Positions 49,850 through 60,200 of a stretch of 64,000 nt of DNA are shown here, one piece after another. The notes under the pieces are model-generated. The model did not search any database. It saw only the letters and a list, made by a program, of their open reading frames with translations, and had not been told where the DNA came from. Every line of letters starts with the position of its first letter. Position 1 is the first letter of the stretch. Source of the stretch: Candidatus Iainarchaeum sp. (GTDB lineage Archaea > Iainarchaeota > Iainarchaeia > Iainarchaeales > UBA10219); contig JAGVWE010000002.1 in NCBI GenBank assembly GCA_018304425.1, forward strand, positions 186,001 to 250,000, in the 5' to 3' direction. The position numbers were made by a program, and so were the translations under genes.

Positions 49850-49941
49850 GAAGGGGTTTGGGCGCAAAAAATGCTTTAAATGGTGGGATGGGCCTTCGAA
49901 AAGCAAACTTTTTATACTGTAGCATGTTTGAATTGTAAAAG

Positions 49942-50424
49942 GTGCGTGGCTTGACGGTTTCACTTGACAAGATTGACCACATGATCATCCAGCGGCTCCT
50001 GGAAGACGGCCGGGTCTCGTTTTCCGCGGTCGCCAAGGAAGTCAGCCTCACGGACGTCGCGATCAAGAAGCGGGTGGACCGGCTCAAGCGGAAGGGCGTC
50101 ATCAACGCGATTACGGCTGACTTGAACCTGAAAGTGCTGGGCTACGAGAACCCCATCTACATCCAGATGCGCACCGAGCTCAGCAAGAACAAGGACGTCA
50201 TCAAGAAGCTCAAGGAATTCGACTTCATCTCGGAACTGTACCAGGTGCTGGGGGAATACAACCTGCTGGGCAAGCTCGTGGTGCCGGATTTGGACGCGGC
50301 CGAGAAATTCATCGGAAAGCTCGGCTTATTGGACGGCATCCTGGACATCAAGACCCAGGTCATCATCTCGGAGTTGAAGAAAACCAATTCCCTGCCGAGC
50401 CAGACCCTGCAGAAGACGCTTTGA
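49942..50424 (+). CDS. Lrp/AsnC-family transcriptional regulator
   Basis: The 160-residue protein has a classical Lrp HTH (SLDKIDHMIIQRLLEDGRVS; TDVAIKKRVDRLKRKGVINA) and RAM-type domain (YIQMRTELSKNKDVIKKLKE; LDIKTQVIISELKK). The start is GTG 49942, or TTG 49951 just downstream. TATA (TTTTTATACTG, about 49908-49918) lies about 25-30 bases upstream. It is divergent from the ATP-cone/NrdD-like gene, with 92 bases between, so a regulatory link is plausible. Confidence 0.88.
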   Translation: MRGLTVSLDKIDHMIIQRLLEDGRVSFSAVAKEVSLTDVAIKKRVDRLKRKGVINAITADLNLKVLGYENPIYIQMRTELSKNKDVIKKLKEFDFISELYQVLGEYNLLGKLVVPDLDAAEKFIGKLGLLDGILDIKTQVIISELKKTNSLPSQTLQKTL

Positions 50425-50498
50425 ACGCGGCCGCGTTCCCGCATCCCGCATTCCCTTTTATAACTCCTACCGGTGGAATGAATTAGATTGGTGTCTGG

Positions 50499-53400
50499 TT
50501 GAAGGTCATCGTAAGCGAGAAAGCCATTGCGGGGCGGAGGATTGCCTCGATTCTCGCGGGCAGGGAAGTGCCGCAGTCCACGGAGGGAAAGGCGCCGGTC
50601 TTCTTGTTTGACAAGGACGGCGAAGAGTTCGTGGTCGTGCCCCTGCGCGGGCACATCGTGGACGTGGACTTCCCCAAGCGGTACAGTTACTGGCTTGGAA
50701 CCGACTTGAAGCAGTTGAACAACGCGGAAATCGAGTACGTGGCCACCGAGAAAGAGATTGCCGCTGCCCTCAAAAAGGTGGGCAAAAACGCGGAAGAAGC
50801 CATCATTGCCACGGACGCCGACCGCGAAGGCGAAGCCATTGGCGTCGAGGCCCTGCGGTTCATCCAGGAAGCCAACCCCAAGATACGCGTCAAAAGGGCC
50901 CTTTTCTCGGCGATTACCCCCAAGGACATCCAGGACGCGTTCGCCCAACCCGTCGAGGTGGACCACCACCTGGCGGACTCCGCGGACTCGCGCCGGGAAA
51001 TCGACTTGATTTGGGGCGCGGTCTTGACGCGGTTCATCTCCCTGGTGTCGGGGAGGCTGGGCAAGGAATTCCTCTCCGCGGGGAGGGTGCAGACGCCATC
51101 GGTTGATTATGCGGACGATTTGGTGGTCAAGTCCAGCGAAGGAAACGTCTCCATAGTGAAAATCGGTGCGTTTTGTGAGCGCTTCCTGGATAAACAGAAA
51201 CAGGAAATCGCCGGCTGCGAAGTGTACGACGTAAAATCCGAGGGCTTTGAAGCGTTTTCCTTCAATCCATTGACGTTAACGCTGGAGTTCAAGCCGTTGA
51301 CTGCCGTGGTGAGGCATCGACACGAGGAAGACTTGGTGAAAGTTGGTCTGGAGACGGGCCGTTGGACGCGAATAACCGGCACCCATTCCATTTTCGTGTT
51401 ACGGGACTCCAAGATAGAAATAGTGGTTGGCGGGGAACTACGAGAAGGAGACTTGGTACTGGCCCCGAAATGTATGCCGAGCCAGCCCGCTATTACCGAA
51501 ATAGACCTGCCGCACGCATTCAAGGCGCTCCCCCAAGAAGTGCAGGAAAAGGTCTTTATCACGGAGGCATTCATCCGAAAACGCGTGAGCCTCACGGACG
51601 CAGGCAGGAAATTCCTCAAAATGGCAAGAAAGGGGGCGGTAAGCGCTTATGGCTGCCTAAGCTCAACCATTTCCCAATGGGAAACGGGGAAAAAGAAAAG
51701 CGTGTCCTACCCGTTGCTCGCGAGGTATTTGCAAGCGCTAGGGCATGGTATGGAGTGGTTCTTGGCCAGCGAACTGGGCATGCTCGAGACACCGGTGAGG
51801 CAAGTGCTTTCGGTAGCCGAGTGGCATGCGAACGAAAGGTGCGCACACCTGGGCGAAAAGGCCAAGCTGTGCAGATACGATTATCGGTGGGCTTCTCCCC
51901 TGCATTTGCCGGTCACGAAGGAACTCATGCGCCTCATAGGGTACTACTTGGCGGAAGGGTCGCACGCGGGGCGCAACCTGAGCTTGGATTTCGGCCCGTC
52001 GGAAAATGCCTTGGCCGCGGATGCCGTGAATTGCATTGCCGCAGTATTCGGCAGAACACCAAAAATACATCGGAAACCAACTTCACTGCACATCAATTTT
52101 GGCGGGCATTTCGGGAAAACACTCTTCATGGACGTCTTAAAACTTGGGGAAAACGCGAGGCGCAAGGCACTTCCGAGCCTGGCATTCAACGTGGCAGACG
52201 AAATGAAAAAAGAACTCTTACATGGCTACTTTGAGGGAGACGGCAATTATTCCACCTCCGGGCAACTCCTGTGCCAGACGGCGTCGGAAGGCCTGGCATC
52301 CGGGCTCCTGTACTTGCTACTGCAACTGGGCATCCTTGCCACTTGCTCGCCCACCACAAACACGAGCCCCTTGCCCAACCAACCACCCGGAGGCATCAAA
52401 CCCAGGCACGGATTCAAAGTACGCGTGTCAGGAAAGCACAATCTCGAAAGGGCGCTGGAAATCGTTCCAGCACGCCACAAAGAACGAGTGCTCGCGTACC
52501 TTCAAGGTCAGACCACGCGATGCGGGTTTGACGGCATCCCCATTCACGAAACCGGACTCTCCCGGGTGTGGCCAAAGCTTTCATCAAACCACGCGCAACG
52601 GATAGGCAGCCAAGCGCTCCAAACACTTGTGGAAACAAAGGGGAACCGGCTTGCCTCCATTCAAATCCAACGATTGCAATGCCTTGCCAAAAGCGATTTG
52701 GCGTTTCTCCGGGTCAACCGCGTGGAACGCGTGAAGCCAACCACGCCATTCGTGTTCGATGTCAGCGTGGAAGACAACGAAAACTTTGTCGGCGGCCATG
52801 GAGGTGTTATACTGCACAACACCCTCGCGCTCATCGTCGACCGGGAGAAGGAACGCAAGGCGTTTAACAAGCAAAAGTTCTGGGTGTTGAACGCGGTCTT
52901 CGAAAAGGACCGGAAGCCATTCGAAGCAGAGCACAAGAGCGGGAGGTTCTGGGAGAAAGCCGAGGCCGAGAAAGCGTTCGGCGTCCGGGAAGCGAAGCAT
53001 GGAAAAGTAACCAAGGTGAGCAGCCAGAAGCGCAGCATCGCGAAACCCATTCCCTTCAACACCACGGGTTTCCTGCGCTCGGCCTCCGCCATCGGTTTCA
53101 CGGCCGGGGAGGCCATGAACTGCGCGGAAACCCTTTACCAGATGGGTTTGACTTCCTATCCCCGCACGGACAACACGGTGTACTCCAAGAACCTGGACTT
53201 GAAAGCGGTTTTGCAGGAACTCGGGAAGTGCGTGGAGCTCTCGGCCGAGGTGCAGAAAATCCTGGCCCTGGGACGGATTGACCCCTCGGCTGGCAAGGAG
53301 TCCAAGGACCATCCCCCCATCCACCCGGTGAGCGCCGCACAGAAGGGCAAGCTGGCGGAAAGGCAGTGGAAAATCTATGAACTGATTGTCAGAAGGTTCC

Positions 53401-54338
53401 TGGCCACGCTGTCCGAGGACGCGGAAACCATGAACCAGGCGGTCGACATCGACCTAGAGGGCGAGGCGTTCGTGGCCAGGGGCCAGCTCATCCTCAAGAA
53501 GGGGTGGAAGGAGTTTTACCCCTACTCGCAGTTGAACGAAGTGATTCTGCCGGAGCTGAGGGAACGAGACGTGGTGGACTTGAAGAAGCTGGACCTGCTG
53601 GAAAAGGAGACTGAACCGCCCGCGCGCTATTCGCAGGGCTCGCTCATCAAGCTCATGGAGGACAATGGCTTGGGCACGAAGGCAACCCGGCACGAAATCA
53701 TCCGGAAGCTGTACGCGCGGGCCTACATCCATGGCTTGAAGGCCCTGGAACCCAATGAGATCGCGTTCTCCGTGACGGAGGTCCTGGAAAAGTATGCGGC
53801 TGGCCTCGCCAAGCCCAAGATGACGGCCGAGCTCGAAAACGAAATGGACTTGATTGCCGCGGGCAAGAAGACGAAAAAGGAAGTGGTCGAGGATTCGCGG
53901 CGGCTGTTGCTGGCCAGCCTCGAAGAGCTCTTGAAGAACAAGGCCGACATCGGCCTGGAGTTGCGGAAGGCCCTGCAAGCAGATTCGTTGTTCGGGAAAT
54001 GCGACCGGTGCGGGCAACTCCTCCGCAAAATCAAGTCCCGCAACAACAAGTGGTTCCTGGGCTGCACGGGTTACCCCAAGTGCACGAACACCTACCCCCT
54101 GCCGCAAAACGGGAAGATCACGCCGTTGAGCGTTCCATGCCCTGACTGCGGCAAGCCGACTTTCAGGGTGCAGGGGCAGCGGTACAGGTACGAGATGTGC
54201 GTGGACCCAGCGTGCCCGTCCAAGAAGGACTGGAAGACGAAGGCCAAGAAAATGGCGGCCGATGGGGGCGGGGAAAAACCGGAAGAAGAGGTCGTGACGG
54301 AAAGCGAGAAACAGGAACTCGAAGAAGACCTCTCGTGA
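50499..54338 (+). CDS. topA: DNA topoisomerase I (type IA), intein-containing precursor
   Basis: The 1279-residue precursor is 705 residues after intein removal. The Toprim domain (FDKDGEEFVVVPLRGHIVDV; TDADREGEAIG), GRVQTP, and the active-site Tyr887 (Tyr313 mature) in MGLTSYPRTDNTVYS are present, with HPPIHPV and GLGTKATRHEII further on. Two zinc ribbons (CDRCGQLL...GYPKC; CPDCGK...CVDPAC) precede an acidic tail. It relaxes negative supercoils; no helicase part is present, so it is not reverse gyrase. The start is TTG after a TTTTATAAC TATA. The hairpin terminator is at 54451. Confidence 0.95.
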   Translation: MKVIVSEKAIAGRRIASILAGREVPQSTEGKAPVFLFDKDGEEFVVVPLRGHIVDVDFPKRYSYWLGTDLKQLNNAEIEYVATEKEIAAALKKVGKNAEEAIIATDADREGEAIGVEALRFIQEANPKIRVKRALFSAITPKDIQDAFAQPVEVDHHLADSADSRREIDLIWGAVLTRFISLVSGRLGKEFLSAGRVQTPSVDYADDLVVKSSEGNVSIVKIGAFCERFLDKQKQEIAGCEVYDVKSEGFEAFSFNPLTLTLEFKPLTAVVRHRHEEDLVKVGLETGRWTRITGTHSIFVLRDSKIEIVVGGELREGDLVLAPKCMPSQPAITEIDLPHAFKALPQEVQEKVFITEAFIRKRVSLTDAGRKFLKMARKGAVSAYGCLSSTISQWETGKKKSVSYPLLARYLQALGHGMEWFLASELGMLETPVRQVLSVAEWHANERCAHLGEKAKLCRYDYRWASPLHLPVTKELMRLIGYYLAEGSHAGRNLSLDFGPSENALAADAVNCIAAVFGRTPKIHRKPTSLHINFGGHFGKTLFMDVLKLGENARRKALPSLAFNVADEMKKELLHGYFEGDGNYSTSGQLLCQTASEGLASGLLYLLLQLGILATCSPTTNTSPLPNQPPGGIKPRHGFKVRVSGKHNLERALEIVPARHKERVLAYLQGQTTRCGFDGIPIHETGLSRVWPKLSSNHAQRIGSQALQTLVETKGNRLASIQIQRLQCLAKSDLAFLRVNRVERVKPTTPFVFDVSVEDNENFVGGHGGVILHNTLALIVDREKERKAFNKQKFWVLNAVFEKDRKPFEAEHKSGRFWEKAEAEKAFGVREAKHGKVTKVSSQKRSIAKPIPFNTTGFLRSASAIGFTAGEAMNCAETLYQMGLTSYPRTDNTVYSKNLDLKAVLQELGKCVELSAEVQKILALGRIDPSAGKESKDHPPIHPVSAAQKGKLAERQWKIYELIVRRFLATLSEDAETMNQAVDIDLEGEAFVARGQLILKKGWKEFYPYSQLNEVILPELRERDVVDLKKLDLLEKETEPPARYSQGSLIKLMEDNGLGTKATRHEIIRKLYARAYIHGLKALEPNEIAFSVTEVLEKYAAGLAKPKMTAELENEMDLIAAGKKTKKEVVEDSRRLLLASLEELLKNKADIGLELRKALQADSLFGKCDRCGQLLRKIKSRNNKWFLGCTGYPKCTNTYPLPQNGKITPLSVPCPDCGKPTFRVQGQRYRYEMCVDPACPSKKDWKTKAKKMAADGGGEKPEEEVVTESEKQELEEDLS
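51099..52820 (+). mobile_element. Intein with LAGLIDADG homing endonuclease inside topA
   Basis: The 574-residue insert (Ser201-Asn774) splits the conserved GRVQTP/TLALIVDRE sequence. Block A starts SVDYADDLVVKSSEG; the end is DNENFVGGHGGVILHN, then Thr as +1 residue. Endonuclease motifs LMRLIGYYLAEGS and ELLHGYFEGDGNY are both intact. An XRE-like HTH (STISQWETGKKKSVSYPLLA) lies between the splicing and endonuclease parts. It should self-splice, and the intact endonuclease suggests recent mobility. Confidence 0.92.
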
Positions 54339-54450
54339 GGGAACTGGTTTTGAAAGTCGGGAAGGAACGGATTTTGAAAAAAAATGGCTGGGGGGTTAAG
54401 TGGAAGAACTGAGTGTCTTGGTGAGCCTAACCCCCGCACCACCTTTTTTT

Positions 54451-54484
54451 GCTCCGGCATTGCTTTCCTGCCGGAGCGTTTTCT
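54451..54484 (+). terminator. Hairpin and T tract after topA
   Basis: GCTCCGGCA (54451-54459) and TGCCGGAGC (54469-54477) form a perfect 9-bp stem with a 9-base loop, followed by GTTTTCT and preceded by TTTTTTT. This is the usual place for a topA transcript end, 110 bases after the stop. Archaeal termination relies on T tracts, and both sides have one. Confidence 0.65.
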
Positions 54485-54624
54485 AGGATTGGATCCCCCT
54501 GAAATTTTTACTACACATATATGGGCCTGTCCAGGGATTTAAAAATTTACCGACTTTGGGTGTACTAAATGAGGCATATTGGTTTAAATTAGTATATAGA
54601 TAAGACATTAATAGAGGTAAACGA

Positions 54625-55167
54625 ATGGCGCTGGTCATGCGGGTGGATGACGAAATCCGGCTCAAGATACTGGATGCTTTGCTGAAGAAGCGGTCCGTAA
54701 TCCCGAACATCCGCCAGATCCAGAAGTACACGGGCTTCCACAAGGCCACCATCAAGTCCTCGCTGGACTTCCTCCTGCGCGAGGGCCTGCTGCAGGGGTT
54801 CGGCCCGAAACTCGACTTCAAGAAGCTGGGCTACAAACTCGAGGTGCGGTCGTTTTTCCAGATGGACATGTCGGACAAGAAGCTGTTCGACGAGATGATG
54901 AAGGCCATGGCCGAGGATCCCAACCTCTACCGCGCGACGGCGGTCATCGGCTCGGGCAACTGGAACATGATGGTGAGCCACATCTACCGGGACGTGGAAT
55001 CGTATCACAAGGGAATCATGGAAAAGTATTACCAGAAGATTCCCGGCATCTACAAGGCCATCAAGGACCGGCAGATATTCTATGTCACGGACCCCTCCTA
55101 CAAGAACGAGTCAAGGACCGATTCAGTCATTGAAATCATCAAAACCGAAAAGGGCTTCCAGTTCTAG
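54625..55167 (+). CDS. HTH transcription regulator (Lrp/MarR-like), unknown effector
   Basis: The 180 residues begin with a winged-helix-like domain (DDEIRLKILDALLKKRSV; IPNIRQIQKYTGFHKATI; SSLDFLLREGLLQGF), followed by an Lrp-RAM-like sensory domain (KLEVRSFFQMDMSDKKLFDE; ATAVIGSGNWNMMVSHIYRD). The HTH is not a perfect match to AsnC. Promoter ATTAGTATATAGATAAG gives a short leader with an AGAGGTAAACGA site. Nine bases separate it from the NFACT-R gene, so the two may be co-transcribed. Confidence 0.75.
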   Translation: MALVMRVDDEIRLKILDALLKKRSVIPNIRQIQKYTGFHKATIKSSLDFLLREGLLQGFGPKLDFKKLGYKLEVRSFFQMDMSDKKLFDEMMKAMAEDPNLYRATAVIGSGNWNMMVSHIYRDVESYHKGIMEKYYQKIPGIYKAIKDRQIFYVTDPSYKNESRTDSVIEIIKTEKGFQF

Positions 55168-55175
55168 GCGGGGGA

Positions 55176-56003
55176 ATGGCGTTGCGCATCCAGTTGAACC
55201 TTGACAAGAGCCTCCAGGAGAATGCGTCCGCCTATTATGCGCTGGGCAAGAAGGCGAAAAAAAAGCTCGAAGGCGTGAAAAAGGCGCTGGAGGCCACGAA
55301 GCAGCGCATGCAGAGGGCCATGGCGGAAAAAGAGGCCGGGGAGCGCCGGCCGAAGATGGCACGGAAGCGGAAAAAGCAGTGGTTTGAGAAATTCCACTGG
55401 TTTTTATCCTCGGACGGGCTGCTGGTCATCGCGGGAAGGGATGCCAGGCAAAACGAGGCCGTGGTCAAGAAGCACATGGAGGACCACGATCTGTACTTTC
55501 ACGCCGAAATCGTGGGCGCGCCGCACACCGTGGTGAAGACCGAGAAAAAGCAGGCCGGTGAGGCCACGAAGCGGGAGGCCGCCCAGTTTGCCGCCGTGTT
55601 CTCAAAGGCATGGGCCTTGAAGCAGGGCCACGTCGACGTGTACGCGGTCAAGCCGGAGCAGGTCAGCAAAAAGGCCCCGACCGGGGAAGCCATGGGCACG
55701 GGGGCGTTCATGATTTACGGGAAACGCGAGTGGTTTCGGAAGACGAGGCTGGAGTTCGCGGTCGGCGTGAAACGGGAAGGCGAGTGCCTGGCCGTGCTAT
55801 CGGGCCCTGAAACCGCGGTGAAAGCGCAGAGCCTGGCGTGGGCGAAGCTCGTGCTCGGCGAGGACCGGAAAAGCGAGGCCGCCAAGAAGCTGAAGAAGCA
55901 GTTCGAGGAAAAACTGGCCAAGCAGGGCGTGGAAGGCGAGGTCAGCCTCGATGAGTTGGTGGCCATGCTGCCGTCAGACAACATACGAATTGAGTGGCCT
56001 TGA
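55176..56003 (+). CDS. NFACT-R (RqcH/Tae2 C-terminal half) protein
   Basis: The 275 residues comprise a coiled-coil (about 20-70: KKAKKKLEGVKKALEATKQR) and an NFACT-R/DUF814 domain (about 75-170: WFEKFHWFLSSDGLLVIAGR, DLYFHAEIVGAPHTVV, VYAVKPEQVSKKAPTGEA, GAFMIYGKREWF). In full-length RqcH/NEMF these follow an NFACT-N/HhH part that binds tRNA; none is encoded upstream here. Either another gene elsewhere supplies that half, or this is a reduced ribosome-rescue factor. The function in ribosome quality control is inferred from the domain. Confidence 0.85.
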   Translation: MALRIQLNLDKSLQENASAYYALGKKAKKKLEGVKKALEATKQRMQRAMAEKEAGERRPKMARKRKKQWFEKFHWFLSSDGLLVIAGRDARQNEAVVKKHMEDHDLYFHAEIVGAPHTVVKTEKKQAGEATKREAAQFAAVFSKAWALKQGHVDVYAVKPEQVSKKAPTGEAMGTGAFMIYGKREWFRKTRLEFAVGVKREGECLAVLSGPETAVKAQSLAWAKLVLGEDRKSEAAKKLKKQFEEKLAKQGVEGEVSLDELVAMLPSDNIRIEWP

Positions 56004-56054
56004 ACGGTGCCCTGAACGCAAGCCTTTTATTGAGTGAAAGCGTTACCTCTACGC

Positions 56055-57161
56055 ATGCGGGTGAAAACGGCTGTTCTGCTGGTGTTACTGGTTGCCCTGG
56101 TAATAGCCGTTGGCTGCACGGCCTTGCCTGCCCCCTCTCGGCAGGCGGCGAAACCCGTGCAGGCAAAGCCCTTGGCGGTTTCCCCAGAGGAACCAAAGCC
56201 AGTGGTTGAGGCGACGATGCCCGCGCCTCCGACAACGGCCAGGGAGTGCAGCGTGGACGAGGACTGTGCTGACTCCATTGCCTGCACCTATGATTTCTGC
56301 GAGCAGGGTTCGGCGACCGCGGAATGCCGGCACCTAAACATAGGCGTCTGCGTTGGGAACGACGAGTGTTGCCCGGCCGGCTGCACCCATGCCGAGGACC
56401 GCGATTGCCCGGAAACGCAAACCCCGCCGGCGCCGGCTCCGCTGCCAACGACTGCAAGCGTGCCGGGCCAGCCCACGGTGGCGGGAGTGCCGGTGGCGCC
56501 TGCGGAAGGCGAGTTGTTTGCCTGCGGGCGGGACGCGGACTGCACGCTGACGGTGAATGGAGCCTGTGACGGTGCGTTGTCCGTCAACAAAGCCTGGCTA
56601 AGTTACTGGCATGAGCAGGCCGTGAAACAGTGGGTGGCAGCCGGTGCACGTGCCTGCAACGAAGCCCAGTACACGCAGGGCTTCCAGCCCTACTGCTATC
56701 AGGGCAAATGCGCGAAGCGCACGGTGCTTAAGCCAAAAAACGCCAGTACCTCCGTGAGTTCAACCAGCTCAACTCCTCCCACCCAGCAAACCCAGGCAGA
56801 CCCCTATGCGTTGACGACTGGAACCTCCCAGGAGTTCGCCATCGACGAGAAGTATGCGGTGTTCTGGGGAACCGGCCCCTATGCGGGCAAGAAACTCCAG
56901 CTATTGCTCAAGAACCTTGTGCGTGGCCCGGATGGCGGGCTTGCCTATGCCGTATTCAACGTGGTGGACGTGGCCAGTGGCAGGACCCTGAGCGTCAAAG
57001 ACCCCAACAGCGGGAGCATCGGGACCAGCTTTTTCGTTCACAACGTGAGCGGCTACTACTTCGCGCCCCTGGATGCACAGAATAGCCCCTTCATGGCAAA
57101 GGAATTCAGCCTCCTCGGCGAAGGCAGCACCTCGAACGTCGTGAGGGTTGCTTGGCGGTAG
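56055..57161 (+). CDS. Cysteine-rich secreted lipoprotein
   Basis: From ATG 56055 the protein is 368 residues. A lipoprotein signal (AVLLVLLVALVIAVGC, lipid Cys about 21) is followed by a Pro/Ala linker and a Cys-rich region (about 60-120: CSVDEDCADSIACTYDFCEQ; CVGNDECCPAGCTHAEDRDC). A second Cys domain (CGRDADCTLTVNGACDGAL), a Ser/Thr linker and a C-terminal beta domain (about 270-368) follow. It is exported and lipid-anchored; function unknown. TATA CTTTTATTG is about 30 bases upstream. A GTG at 56034 in frame is less likely. Confidence 0.75.
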   Translation: MRVKTAVLLVLLVALVIAVGCTALPAPSRQAAKPVQAKPLAVSPEEPKPVVEATMPAPPTTARECSVDEDCADSIACTYDFCEQGSATAECRHLNIGVCVGNDECCPAGCTHAEDRDCPETQTPPAPAPLPTTASVPGQPTVAGVPVAPAEGELFACGRDADCTLTVNGACDGALSVNKAWLSYWHEQAVKQWVAAGARACNEAQYTQGFQPYCYQGKCAKRTVLKPKNASTSVSSTSSTPPTQQTQADPYALTTGTSQEFAIDEKYAVFWGTGPYAGKKLQLLLKNLVRGPDGGLAYAVFNVVDVASGRTLSVKDPNSGSIGTSFFVHNVSGYYFAPLDAQNSPFMAKEFSLLGEGSTSNVVRVAWR

Positions 57162-57218
57162 CGGCCATCTCAACCTTCTTAAATTATTCTGTTTATAGTG
57201 GGAGTAGAGCGTGTTTGC

Positions 57219-60200
57219 ATGAGCGAGCCCACCAGGAAACAGATTCAGCTCATTGTCCAGGAGCCCGACCCCAGCCACGTGGGCCGGAACATCGTGACCC
57301 TGGACCGGAAGGCCAAGGAAGAGCTGGGCGTTACTTCCGGGGACATCGTGGAAATAGAGGGCTCCAAGAAGACGGCTGCCGTCATCTGGCCGGCGAGGCA
57401 GGAAGACGAGGGAAAGGGAGTCGTCCGCATGGACAACCTCATCAGGCACAACGCGGGCATCGGCTTGGGGGAAAAGGTGCTGGTGCGGAAAGGCGCCTAC
57501 CAGGAAGCCAAGAAGGTCGTGCTCGCGCCCACCCAGGAAATCCGGATCGTGGCTTCCGGGTATGACCGCATCCTCAAAAAGAACTTCATTGGGAGGCCGT
57601 TGACGAAGGGGGACAACGTGTGGATTTCGGTGTTCGGCTCGGGCTTCGTTTACAGCGTCGTGGACACGAACCCCAAGGGAGTCGTCAAGGTAACGGATTT
57701 CACGAAATTCATCCTCAAAGAGGAACCGGTCAAGGAAGCCCATGAAGGCGTGCCCAGGGTTGCCTATGAGGACATCGGCGGCCTCGAAGAACAGGTGCAG
57801 AAAGTGAGGGAAATGATTGAGTTGCCCATGCGGCACCCCGAACTGTTCCGGAGACTGGGCATTTCGCCGCCCAAGGGCGTGCTGTTGCACGGTCCTCCTG
57901 GAACCGGCAAGACCATGATGGCGAAAGCCGTGGCCAACGAGACCAACGCGCACTTCATCGCGATTAACGCGCCCGCGCTCATGTGTGTCGGTGCGGAGAC
58001 CAGGATTTTGACCAACCCGGAAGGCGAAAAGACGGCGGAATCCCTGTTTGAAGAGGGGTTGAGGCAGGGCACCCTCGTCAACGATGGCGCCCTTAAGATA
58101 GTCGAATTGAAGGAACCCCTGCACGTCTTCGGGCTGAACAAGGACCTGAAGATCCAAAAGGGAGGCATTACCCACATCACCAAGTTAAGGGCAAGGACAG
58201 TGCGGCTGAAGACGAATCTTGGAGATGAAGCAGTGGTTTCGTCCAACCAGCCCTTTGCAACGTTGGATGCGTTTGGAAACCTTGCATGGAAAACGGCGGG
58301 CGAGCTGAAAAAAGGCGATTTCGTGGCCGTGGCAAAGAACCTCCCGGAACCAAGCCCCTGTCAGTTTGAGGTATTCAAATTGTGCAAACCCACGCAACGA
58401 GTCAATGCCTGCACAAGCAACGATGGGAAACGAAAGCCCCGCAAAAAAGCCTTTTCCAAAGCGGTTTCCGCCGGCGACTACATCCAGTTGTCTGATTCCA
58501 TGAACAGAAGGAACCGCGCCTTCGTGAGAATCCCCCTGGAACCCTCGGATGAGCTGGCGCATTTGCTGGGTTTGATGTATTCTGAGGGCTATCTCTCGAA
58601 GGACGGGTTGGTTTTCACCAACCATGACCCAATCCTGAACCGGCAATTCAGCGAGTTGTGTGAAAAGGTGTTCGGGATCCTGGCCACCATAAAGAGGACG
58701 AAGGCCGTCTGCTATTCCACCACGGCCAGGCTGTTCCTGGAGAAGGTGCTGGGCTTTCCGGTCGGCAAGAAAGGGAACTACTCCCTGCCACATTGGTATT
58801 TCAAGCTCTCAAAGGCGCAAACGGCACGCTTCCTGCAGGGATTCTGGGAAGGCGATGGAACAGTTGGAAAAGCCAAGGGCGGCTATCCAACCGTCCGGTT
58901 CTACGCAAAAGGGAAGAGGATTCTTTCGGACCTGTCGGTTTTGAGCAAGCGCCTGGGCTGGGTGTGCCGCCTGACGCCCTGGAAGACGCCCCTGGGCCTG
59001 ATGCAGGCGTTGGTCCTGATGGGGACGCGTTCGCGGGAGCTGTTCGCGGAACAGATTGCTTCCCGCACGAAAAAGTTCGGGCGGCTGAGGAAATGGCAGG
59101 CAAGCCGCACCAAACAAGGGGACAATCTGGGTGTTCCGGACATCAGCCCCCTGCTCAAACGGCTCAAGAGGGAAGCAGGACTCGTGTACGGGAAAAACCT
59201 GCCGGAGGGGCCGACTGAGCGGTATATTTCCGGCCGCGACCCCTTGACCCAGCGGAAGCTCGAGGAAATAAACGCCTTGTTCGGCGGGCACCCCGCGCTC
59301 GAGCGCCTCATCAAGGCGGAAGTCGCATGGTCGAAGATAACCGCGCTCAAGGCGGAAGGGGAAAGAGACCTCTTCGATTTCACGGTGGAGCCGTTCAACA
59401 ATTTTTTGGCGGGCCACAGCCTGCTGGTCATGCACAACTCCAAGTTTGTCGGCGAAGCCGAGGAACGAATCCGGCAGGTGTTCAAGGAGGCGGACGAGAA
59501 CGCGCCCAGCATCGTCTTCTTCGACGAGATTGACGCGATTGCCCCCAAGCGGGATGAAGTGGTCGGGGAAGTCGAGCGAAGGGTGGTTGCTCAACTGCTC
59601 GCCGCCATGGACGGCATGGAGGCCCGAGGCAACGTCATCGTCATTGCGGCCACGAACCGCGTGAACTCGATTGACGAGGCCCTGCGCAGGCCAGGAAGGT
59701 TTGACCGCGAAATCGAGATAGGCGTTCCGACCAAGGAGGGAAGGCGAGAGATTTTCACGATTCATTCCAGGGGCATGCCGTTGTCCAAGGACGTTGAACT
59801 GGATTACTTTGCCTCCATCACGCACGGCTTTGTGGGCGCGGACCTGGCCGCGCTGGCCAAGGAAGCCGCCATGAAGGCCCTGAGAAGGTATTTGCCCAAG
59901 ATCAACCTGGAAGAGGAAACCATTCCAGCGGAAGTCCTGGAAACCCTTGAAGTGACCAAAAAGGACTTCATGAACGCCTTGAAGGACGTGCAGCCCAGCG
60001 CGTTGCGGGAGGTAACCGTGGAAATCCCGAACGTGCGCTGGACGCAGATCGGCGGCTTGGAGGAAACCAAGGAAGAAATCAAGCAAGCCATTGAGTGGCC
60101 GCTGAAGTACCCGGATGCATTCAAGAAGATGGGCATCAAGCCCCCGAAGGGAATCCTCCTGTACGGGCCGCCGGGATGCGGGAAGACGCTGCTGGCGAAA

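Noticed and set aside
50499..54338. Reverse gyrase
   Set aside because: No helicase domain; the extra length is an intein and the extein is a standard topoisomerase I.
58809..59438. Possibility that the cdc48 insert is a second gene or a frameshift
   Set aside because: The frame is continuous, with intein splice blocks at both ends and intact endonuclease motifs.
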